A stretch of DNA of 6,375 bases from Salinibacterium sp. (lineage in GTDB: Bacteria > Actinomycetota > Actinomycetes > Actinomycetales > Microbacteriaceae), in assembly GCA_025352485.1 (NCBI GenBank), contig JANXTJ010000021.1, forward strand, positions 1-6,375, read 5' to 3'. The translations under genes were made by a program, and so were the position numbers. The notes beneath the pieces are model-generated. The model saw only the letters and a list, made by a program, of their open reading frames with translations. It ran no database searches and had not been told where the DNA came from. Shown one piece after another: positions 1 to 5,816 of the stretch. How positions within the stretch are numbered: the first letter of the stretch is position 1; each line of letters opens with the position of its first letter.

Positions 1-918
1 ACGGCCGAAAAATTGGGCGGCGGCGACCTGCACTCGCGCACCTCCGGGGTCACCGACCACCTCGCCGATAGTGACCTGCACGCCCTCTCGATCGTGCGCG
101 ACATCGTGGCGACCCTGCCGCAGCCCGCGGGGCCGGCCTGGGACGTGATCGAGAGCCGCGAGCCGGCGGTCGACCCCGGAGGCCTCTACGGTGTCGTGCC
201 ACCCGATGTCCAAATGCCATACGACGTACGAGAGATCATTGCGCGGCTCGTCGACGCCAGCGAATTCCACGAGTTCAAGGCCGAGTACGGCACGACTCTG
301 GTGACCGGATTTGCCCGGCTGCACGGGCATCCGATCGGCATCATCGCCAACAATGGAGTGCTGTTGAGCGAGTCGGCCCTGAAGGGTGCCCACTTCATCG
401 AGCTGTGCGACCAGCGCGGAACCCCTGTGATCTTTCTCCAAAACATTTCGGGTTTCATGGTCGGCAGCGATGCAGAGGCCGGCGGCATCGCCAAAAACGG
501 CGCCAAGATGGTCACCGCGGTGGCGACCACCAGAGTGCCCAAGCTGACCGTCATCATCGGGGGCTCGTTCGGCGCCGGCAACTACTCGATGTGCGGGCGG
601 GCCTACAGCCCGCGATTTTTGTGGATGTGGCCGAATGCTCGCATCTCGGTGATGGGCGGCCCGCAGGCCGCGGCCGTGCTCTCGACGGTAAAGCGCGACC
701 AACTCGGCGACGACTGGTCGGTCGAGGATCAGGCCGCCTTTGAGCAACCGATCCGGGAGCAGTTCGAGCAACAGGGCGGCCCCTACTACTCAACCGCGCG
801 CCTGTGGGATGACGGGATCATCGACCCGGCCGACACCCGCACGGTGCTCGGCCTTGCCCTCGGCCTGTGCGCCGGCATACCGCTGCCCGAGCCGGCCTTC
901 GGCCTCTTCCGGATGTGA
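1..918 (+). CDS. liuB: Methylcrotonyl-CoA-type carboxyltransferase (beta) subunit, 5'-truncated by window edge
   Basis: This is the C-terminal 305 residues of a biotin-dependent acyl-CoA carboxyltransferase. The reading frame is open from base 1 (T-A-E-K-L-G-G-G-D), so the TTG at 13 is not the start; family members are about 530 residues long. The visible part begins at the conserved G-G-G-D-L-H-S-R-T-S-G-V block that closes the N-terminal crotonase-like domain and then contains the whole C-terminal one. The motif N-I-S-G-F-M-V-G (about bases 442-465) is typical of methylcrotonyl-CoA or geranyl-CoA carboxylases; propionyl-CoA carboxylases have a D-V-P-G-F type sequence there. The G-G-S-F-G-A-G-N motif lies at 559-582 and is followed by the usual S-M-C-G-R-A-Y stretch. 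The enzyme moves carboxyl from biotin on the alpha subunit to 3-methylcrotonyl-CoA in leucine breakdown. The alpha subunit gene starts 5 bases downstream. In mycobacteria the counterpart is accD1. Family is certain; substrate is inferred from motif and neighbours. Confidence 0.93.
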   Translation, partial: TAEKLGGGDLHSRTSGVTDHLADSDLHALSIVRDIVATLPQPAGPAWDVIESREPAVDPGGLYGVVPPDVQMPYDVREIIARLVDASEFHEFKAEYGTTLVTGFARLHGHPIGIIANNGVLLSESALKGAHFIELCDQRGTPVIFLQNISGFMVGSDAEAGGIAKNGAKMVTAVATTRVPKLTVIIGGSFGAGNYSMCGRAYSPRFLWMWPNARISVMGGPQAAAVLSTVKRDQLGDDWSVEDQAAFEQPIREQFEQQGGPYYSTARLWDDGIIDPADTRTVLGLALGLCAGIPLPEPAFGLFRM

Positions 919-923
919 GCGGC

Positions 924-2873
924 ATGTTCCACAGTGTCCTTATCGCCAACCGCGGCGAGATTTCCTGTCGCGTTATTCGCACCCTCGGCGAGCTCGGCAT
1001 CACCTCTGTGGCCGTCTACACCGACACCGACCTCGGCGCCAAACACGTCACGATGGCCGACACCGCCATCCGGATCGGGGATTACCTCGACTCCGCCGCC
1101 CTCATCGCTGCTGCACAGTCAACCGGGGCGCAGGCCATTCACCCGGGCTATGGCTTCCTGTCGGAGAATGTCGACTTCGCGCGCGACTGCGAGCGGGCCG
1201 GCATCGTGTTCATCGGGCCCAGTGTCGACGCGATCGAGGCGATGGGCGACAAGATCCGGGCGAAGGCTCACGTGGCCGCGCGCGGGGTGCGCGTCACCCC
1301 CGGTGCGGGCGAGGCTGGAATGACCGATGCCGACCTGATCGAGGCCGCTGTCGGCGTCGGCTTCCCGCTGCTCATCAAGCCCTCCGGCGGGGGCGGTGGA
1401 AAAGGGATGACCGTGGTCGAGACCGCGGCCGACCTGCCCGACGCGCTCGTCGTGTCGCGACGGGTAGCCGCGCGCGCCTTCGGCGACGACACCCTGCTGC
1501 TGGAGCGGCTCATCCCGACTCCTCGCCACATCGAGGTGCAGGTGCTCGCGGATGCGCACGGTCGGGTGATCCATCTCGGCGAGCGCGAATGCTCGCTGCA
1601 ACGACGCCACCAAAAGGTGGTGGAGGAGGCGCCCTCACCGCTACTGGACGAGGCCACCAGGGCCGCCATCGGCGCCGCGGCCTGCGAGGTCGCCCACAGC
1701 GTGGCCTACGTCGGCGCCGGAACCGTCGAGTTTCTCGTCTCTGACCTGAACCCTGGCGAGTTCTTCTTCATGGAGATGAACACCCGCCTGCAGGTCGAAC
1801 ATCCGGTGACCGAGCTGGTGACCGGCATAGACCTCGTCGCCTGGCAGATCAGGATCGCGGCGGGCGAACCCCTCACCCTCGATCAGGCCGACGTCACGAT
1901 AACCGGCCACGCGATGGAGGTACGGCTCTACGCCGAAGACCCCGCCGTCGGCTTTCTGCCCACCACCGGCACCGTCCTCGCGCTGCACGAACCCCGCGGC
2001 GAGGGCGTCCGAGTCGACAGCGCACTCGTGGAGGGGCTGGTCGTTGCCGCGGTCTATGACCCCATGCTGGCCAAGATCATCGCATGGGGCGAGGATCGGG
2101 ATCGGGCGCTGGCCCGCCTCGAGCGCGCTCTGGGCGAGACGACGGTCTTTGGCCTGCGCACCAATCTCTCGTTTCTGATGGTGCTGCTCGACAACCCGGA
2201 GGTGCGGGCTGGGCGGCTCGACACCGGACTCGTTCAGCGCATTCTGGAGAAAACGACCGCGCCGATTCCGGATGCCGCGACGCTCGCCACCGCGGCCCTG
2301 CTCGAGCACGCGTCCCGCTGGCACGACGGCGGACCGTGGGCGAGCCCGAACGGCTGGCGGATCGGCGCCCACCAGCCGAACAGTTACACCGTCGGCGACA
2401 CGATAGTGACCGTGTTGGGCGAGCCACACGCCGCCCTCGTCGACGGGGTCGCGACGAAATTTCGTTTCGACGCACAGCGGGCCACAATCGAGCGCGCCGG
2501 CTCCGCCGTCAGTTACCGCTGGGCGCGCGACGGCGACGTGATCTGGCTCGCCGACAGCACCGAGATCTTCGACCTGCACATCCGACGACGCGAAGATCTT
2601 CTGTCCGAGCACCGGGCGAGCCTGTCCGTGGATCTGGGAAGCGCGCATCCGGAGGTGCGCTCTGTGATGCCAGGCACCGTCGTCTGGGTATCGGTCGCGA
2701 CCGGCGACACCGTCACCGTCGGCCAGCCCCTTCTCGCCCTTGAGGCCATGAAGATGGAGCACCCGATCCTCGCCCCGATGACGGGAATCGTCACCCTCAC
2801 GGTCGCGCTCGGCGACCAAGTTCGCCTCAACCAGCTGGTCGCGCGAATCGACACCAATGAAGGAGCATCATGA
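924..2873 (+). CDS. liuD: Methylcrotonyl-CoA carboxylase alpha subunit (biotin carboxylase plus biotin carrier)
   Basis: This 649-residue protein carboxylates its own biotin with ATP and bicarbonate and hands the carboxyl to the beta subunit. The biotin carboxylase domain covers about residues 1-445: N-terminus M-F-H-S-V-L-I-A-N-R-G-E, ATP-grasp glycine loop G155-M162 preceded by K152, H-Q-K-V-V-E-E at 229-235, E-M-N-T-R-L-Q-V-E-H at 284-293 with the E284, N286, R288 and E292 catalytic set, and R334 in V-R-L-Y-A-E-D-P. A linker/BT-like region follows (about 455-565). The biotin carrier domain (about 575-645) holds A-M-K-M-E-H with biotinyl lysine K610, 39 residues from the end. The start is ATG 924, because the canonical N-terminus begins there; the frame is open back to a GTG at 867, but that lies inside the previous gene. 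It begins 5 bases after the beta subunit stop and overlaps the dehydrogenase start by 4. The mycobacterial counterpart is accA1. All key residues are present. An acetyl/propionyl-CoA carboxylase role is the alternative but fits the partner less well. Confidence 0.94.
   Translation: MFHSVLIANRGEISCRVIRTLGELGITSVAVYTDTDLGAKHVTMADTAIRIGDYLDSAALIAAAQSTGAQAIHPGYGFLSENVDFARDCERAGIVFIGPSVDAIEAMGDKIRAKAHVAARGVRVTPGAGEAGMTDADLIEAAVGVGFPLLIKPSGGGGGKGMTVVETAADLPDALVVSRRVAARAFGDDTLLLERLIPTPRHIEVQVLADAHGRVIHLGERECSLQRRHQKVVEEAPSPLLDEATRAAIGAAACEVAHSVAYVGAGTVEFLVSDLNPGEFFFMEMNTRLQVEHPVTELVTGIDLVAWQIRIAAGEPLTLDQADVTITGHAMEVRLYAEDPAVGFLPTTGTVLALHEPRGEGVRVDSALVEGLVVAAVYDPMLAKIIAWGEDRDRALARLERALGETTVFGLRTNLSFLMVLLDNPEVRAGRLDTGLVQRILEKTTAPIPDAATLATAALLEHASRWHDGGPWASPNGWRIGAHQPNSYTVGDTIVTVLGEPHAALVDGVATKFRFDAQRATIERAGSAVSYRWARDGDVIWLADSTEIFDLHIRRREDLLSEHRASLSVDLGSAHPEVRSVMPGTVVWVSVATGDTVTVGQPLLALEAMKMEHPILAPMTGIVTLTVALGDQVRLNQLVARIDTNEGAS
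2859..2865 (+). promoter_or_regulatory. Strong Shine-Dalgarno for the acyl-CoA dehydrogenase gene
   Basis: GAAGGAG ends 4 bases before the ATG at 2870, inside the last codons of the alpha subunit gene. It is the clearest ribosome binding site in the operon and supports the ATG 2870 start. The starts at 924, 4030 and 4506 have only weak purine-rich sequence before them and probably rely on coupling to the preceding gene. Confidence 0.75.
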
Positions 2874-4033
2874 GCCTTGGCCTCGACCCCGGTTTCACCG
2901 ACGAGCAGCGGCAGCTGCGCGACATGGTGCGGGACTTCGCCGACCGCGTCGTCGCCCCGGTCTCCTACCGGCACGACGTCGAGCACAGCTTCCCCTACGA
3001 AGTGGTGGCGGGAATGGCCGAGATGGGTCTCTTCGGGCTTCCTTTCCCCGAGGAGTACGGCGGCCAGGGCGCCAGCTATCTTGAACTGTGCATCGCGCTG
3101 GAAGAGCTGGCACGCGTCGACCAGTCGGTGGCGATCACGCTCGAGGCGGCCGTCGGGCTCGGTGCGATGCCGATCTACCGCAGCGGCAGCGAGGCGCAGA
3201 AGCAGCAGTGGTTGCCGATGCTCACGGCCGGCACCGCACTGGCCGGCTTCGGATTGACGGAACCGGAGGCGGGATCAGACGCGGCCGCCACTAAGACGAC
3301 CGCAACGTTCGACGGCGGCGAATGGGTGATCAACGGCTCCAAACAGTTCATCACCAACTCGGGCACCGACATCACGCGCATGGTCACAGTCACGGCGGTG
3401 ACCGGGCGCAGCGAGGCCGGCAAGGCCGAACTGTCCGCGTTCATCGTGCCCAACGGCACCCCCGGCTTCACGGTCGCCCCCGCCTACGACAAAGTCGGCT
3501 GGCATGCCTCCGACACGCACCCGCTCTACTTCGACGGCGCACGCGTGCCAGAAGAGAACCTGCTCGGGCGGCGCGGTCGAGGCTTCGCCAACTTCATCCA
3601 GACCCTGGATGAGGGCAGGGTCGCCATCGCAGCCCTGGCCACCGGGGCCGCGCAGGGCTGCCTCGAAGAGTCCGTCGCCTATGCCAAAACTCGTATGGTG
3701 TTCGGGCGCTCGATCGGATCGAACCAGCACATCTCCTTCACTCTGGCCCGGATGCAGTCGCGGGTTCACAGCGCCAGGCTCGCCACCTTTGACGCGGCCC
3801 GGAAACTCGTCGCGGGCCTGCCGTTCAAGACGGAGGCGAGCATCGCGAAACTCATCAGCAGCGAAGCGGCAATGGACAACGCGCGTGACGCCACCCAAAT
3901 CTTCGGGGGCAACGGATTCATGAACGAATACCCGGTGGCCCGCCACTACCGAGACTCCAAAATCTTGGAGATCGGCGAGGGCACCACCGAGGTGCAGCTC
4001 ATGGTCATCGCCCGCGAACTGGGGTTCGCATGA
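2870..4033 (+). CDS. Acyl-CoA dehydrogenase, isovaleryl/short branched-chain type (FadE19-like)
   Basis: A 387-residue FAD flavoprotein, full length for the family, that makes the alpha-beta double bond in a short acyl-CoA and passes electrons to ETF. The N-terminal helical domain (about 1-120) leads into G-F-G-L-T-E-P-E-A-G-S-D at 126-137, then the beta domain with Q-F-I-T-N-S-G-T-D, and a C-terminal helical domain ending I-G-E-G-T-T-E-V-Q. E370 in G-E-G-T sits where short- and medium-chain dehydrogenases carry their catalytic glutamate. At the helix position used by human isovaleryl-CoA dehydrogenase (D-L-E-R) this protein reads D-E-G-R, with G249. The start is ATG 2870 with a good ribosome binding site. 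It overlaps the alpha subunit stop by 4 bases and the MaoC start by 4 bases. Given its place beside methylcrotonyl-CoA carboxylase, isovaleryl-CoA is the most likely substrate, but 2-methylbutyryl- or isobutyryl-CoA are possible. Family is certain, substrate inferred. Confidence 0.92.
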   Translation: MSLGLDPGFTDEQRQLRDMVRDFADRVVAPVSYRHDVEHSFPYEVVAGMAEMGLFGLPFPEEYGGQGASYLELCIALEELARVDQSVAITLEAAVGLGAMPIYRSGSEAQKQQWLPMLTAGTALAGFGLTEPEAGSDAAATKTTATFDGGEWVINGSKQFITNSGTDITRMVTVTAVTGRSEAGKAELSAFIVPNGTPGFTVAPAYDKVGWHASDTHPLYFDGARVPEENLLGRRGRGFANFIQTLDEGRVAIAALATGAAQGCLEESVAYAKTRMVFGRSIGSNQHISFTLARMQSRVHSARLATFDAARKLVAGLPFKTEASIAKLISSEAAMDNARDATQIFGGNGFMNEYPVARHYRDSKILEIGEGTTEVQLMVIARELGFA

Positions 4034-4509
4034 CCGGGCGATCGATCGAGCAGCGCGGGTTGTGGTTCGAGGAGTTCGAGATTGGCGCGCACTACCTGCA
4101 CCGCCCCGGTCGCACCGTCACAGAGGCCGACAACGTGTTGTTTACCACCCTGACAATGAATACCCAGGGGCTGCACCTCGACGCGGCTTGGTCGGCGACG
4201 CAACCGTTTGGGCAGCGGCTGGTCAACTCGCTGTTTACGCTGTCGACCATGATCGGGCAGTCCGTTGCGCAGCTCACCCAGGGCACGCTCGTCGCCAACC
4301 TGGGGTTCACCGAGGTGGCGTTCTCGCATCCCCTGTTCCACGGCGACACGATGTACTCGCAGACCGAGGTGCTCGACAAACGGCTGTCCGGGTCACGGCC
4401 CGGCCAGGGCATCGTCACCCTGCTGCACACGGCGAGCAACCAGGACGGCGTCGAAGTGGCCCGCGCCAGCCGGGCCGCCCTCCTCTGGTGCGAGGGCGCG
4501 AGACCATGA
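4030..4509 (+). CDS. MaoC-fold acyl-CoA hydratase (Rv2499c-like), probable 3-methylglutaconyl-/itaconyl-CoA hydratase
   Basis: A 159-residue single hot-dog-fold protein of the MaoC dehydratase family. The conserved R-T-V-T-E-A-D-N-V-L-F-T-T-L-T-M-N-T block leads to the catalytic region N44-T-Q-G-L-H49-L-D. The C-terminal half carries the H-G-D-T-M-Y-S-Q-T-E-V-L strand and the S-R-P-G-Q-G-I-V-T segment typical of this subgroup. Classical R-specific hydratases have Asp in a D-x4-H dyad; here Asn holds that place while His is kept. No crotonase-type hydratase is visible between the carboxylase and lyase genes, so I infer that this protein hydrates 3-methylglutaconyl-CoA to HMG-CoA, and perhaps itaconyl-CoA or mesaconyl-type substrates. 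ATG 4030 overlaps the dehydrogenase stop by 4 bases, and the stop overlaps the next start by 4. The family is clear; the exact substrate is not proven by sequence. Confidence 0.88.
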   Translation: MTGRSIEQRGLWFEEFEIGAHYLHRPGRTVTEADNVLFTTLTMNTQGLHLDAAWSATQPFGQRLVNSLFTLSTMIGQSVAQLTQGTLVANLGFTEVAFSHPLFHGDTMYSQTEVLDKRLSGSRPGQGIVTLLHTASNQDGVEVARASRAALLWCEGARP

Positions 4510-5309
4510 CTTTCGAGCTCGGGCCGGCCCTGCTGTTTTGCCCGGCTGACCGACCGGAGCGCTACGAGAAGGCCGCCGCTCGGGCCGACGCTGTGCTACT
4601 CGACCTCGAGGATGCCGTGCGCCCCGACGATAGGCCGGCGGCCCGTCGGGCGCTGGCCGAGCAGCGACTCGACCCGGACCGGGTGGTGGTGCGCATCAAC
4701 CCGGCAGGCACCGACGACCACCAGCGAGACCTCGAGGTGGTGAGGGGCAGTGCCTACCGGCAGATCATGCTCGCGAAAACTGAGAACGCCGCCGACCTCG
4801 ACGCGCTCGCCGACCTCGAGATCATCGCCCTGTGCGAGACCGCTCGAGGCGTGACGTACGCGTCGGAGATCGCGGCGCACACCGCGGTCATCGCCCTCAT
4901 GTGGGGCGCCGAAGATCTGGTGGCCTCGCTGGGCGGCACGTCGAGCCGCGGCCCGGACGGAAGCTACCGCGCGGTCGCGAGCTACGCCAGGTCGCGCGTG
5001 CTGCTGGCCGCCGGCGCCGAAGGCAAAGCCGCAATCGATACCGTCCATCTCGACATCGCCGACCTTGACGGGCTCGAGGCGGAAGCACGGGATGCCGCTG
5101 CCAGCGGATTTGCGGCGACCGCGTGCATCCACCCGAGCCAGGTCGCGACGGTGCGCCGCGCCTACCAGCCGAGCCCGGATGACGTCGCCTTCGCCCGCGC
5201 CGTTCTTCTGCAGGCGGAGGGCGAGCACGGCGTGTTTGCTTTCCATGGGCTCATGGTCGACGAACCCGTACTGCGCCATGCCCGCCGGACACTTGCGCGG
5301 GGGGCTTGA
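4506..5309 (+). CDS. CitE-family beta-hydroxyacyl-CoA lyase (Rv2498c-like; HMG-CoA/citramalyl-CoA lyase candidate)
   Basis: A 267-residue TIM-barrel protein of the HpcH/HpaI-CitE superfamily, the last gene of the operon. Visible landmarks are L-L-F-C-P-A-D-R-P-E-R-Y near the N-terminus, L-L-D-L-E-D-A-V, substrate-binding R63 in V-V-V-R-I-N-P, E111 in C-E-T-A-R-G and D137 in W-G-A-E-D-L (the expected Mg2+ ligands), and A-C-I-H-P-S-Q near the C-terminus. The protein cleaves a beta-hydroxyacyl-CoA, giving acetyl-CoA plus a keto acid. It stands alone, without citrate lyase alpha or gamma genes, so true citrate lyase is unlikely. From memory, the M. tuberculosis counterpart Rv2498c has been described as acting in leucine breakdown (HMG-CoA cleavage) and itaconate dissimilation (citramalyl-CoA cleavage); either or both would fit. 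ATG 4506 overlaps the MaoC stop by 4 bases. The frame is open upstream to 4062, but the conserved N-terminus starts at 4506. Confidence 0.9.
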   Translation: MTFELGPALLFCPADRPERYEKAAARADAVLLDLEDAVRPDDRPAARRALAEQRLDPDRVVVRINPAGTDDHQRDLEVVRGSAYRQIMLAKTENAADLDALADLEIIALCETARGVTYASEIAAHTAVIALMWGAEDLVASLGGTSSRGPDGSYRAVASYARSRVLLAAGAEGKAAIDTVHLDIADLDGLEAEARDAAASGFAATACIHPSQVATVRRAYQPSPDDVAFARAVLLQAEGEHGVFAFHGLMVDEPVLRHARRTLARGA

Positions 5310-5321
5310 CGGGGGCTCAGC

Positions 5322-5344
5322 TTCGGGATGGCTGCTCTCCCGGA
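5322..5344 (+). terminator. Weak hairpin after the operon, possible terminator
   Basis: TTCGGGA (5322-5328) can pair with TCCCGGA (5338-5344), a 7-base-pair stem with one T-G wobble and a 9-base loop, starting 13 bases after the lyase stop. No T-run follows, so it is not a textbook intrinsic terminator. Its position at the end of the operon is the main reason to list it. Confidence 0.25.
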
Positions 5345-5816
5345 GGTCATAATCTGGGCAACGTGGGCGGCATTTGTCGTCGACCGTCTGGCGAACATCT
5401 GGTGATCGCACCCCAACGAAGGCGATGGTTCATCCGGCATCTGCATGATCTGCTCTGTCAGCACTCTTCGAAATCTAGGCCAGTGTCGCTCGGCTTGTTC
5501 TAGGTCTCGTCGCAACACTCCATCAGAATTCGGTATCTCTCACGCCTCGAACGAGAACGACTCACGGTCAACCGCTTGAGCTACTTGCCTTCATTCCGCC
5601 GCCACCAGTTGACCCCGAACAGCGCCCGATACCAGCCCCGAGCAAGAGCGTTGCCGCTCGCCGACTCGTTAGTACGCGGTGAAGAAGGTCGTGCCGACGG
5701 ATTGGCCTGGACCGCTGGCTTGGGTCGGGGTGCTGGTAAACCTTGACGCTGGCACACCCTCACCGGCGCAACTCGCGATCGACGGCTCGCGGGCCTCGCT
5801 ATCGGCGGTCACGCCG
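5345..5816. other. Convergent intergenic region without a supported gene
   Basis: About 470 bases between the plus-strand operon and the minus-strand transporter. I see no convincing gene, tRNA, repeat or strong terminator. Short open frames exist on both strands (for example minus 5581-5763 and plus 5306-5503), but none has a recognisable motif or a credible ribosome binding site. G+C falls to about 55% in 5401-5580, well below the flanking genes, which fits non-coding or decayed DNA. Confidence 0.6.

Noticed and set aside
867..923. Upstream GTG start extending the carboxylase alpha subunit by 19 residues
   Set aside because: The extension lies inside the preceding coding region, and the conserved N-terminus of the biotin carboxylase begins at ATG 924.
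1641..2819. Long minus-strand open frame (392 codons) opposite the carboxylase alpha gene
   Set aside because: It is antisense to a gene with complete domain motifs; long antisense frames are expected in GC-rich DNA, and its translation shows no family motif.
4062..4505. Upstream extension of the CitE-like frame through the MaoC gene
   Set aside because: This is an open out-of-frame shadow of the MaoC gene; the family N-terminus starts at ATG 4506.
5306..5503. 65-codon plus-strand frame starting TTG and overlapping the lyase stop
   Set aside because: No ribosome binding site, no recognisable motif and unusual composition; the TTGA overlap is likely chance.
5162..5518. 118-codon minus-strand frame overlapping the end of the lyase gene
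   Set aside because: More than a third of it is antisense to conserved lyase sequence and the rest has no recognised family; kept only as part of the low-GC observation.
5555..5590. Minus-strand stretch resembling a tRNA D-arm (AGCTCAAGCGGTTGACC)
   Set aside because: No matching acceptor stem, anticodon stem or T-arm can be folded around it.
5581..5763. 60-codon minus-strand frame ending W-Y-R-A-L-F-G-V-N-W-W-R-R
   Set aside because: No start signal or recognisable family; it overlaps another equally weak frame on the same strand (5669-5884).
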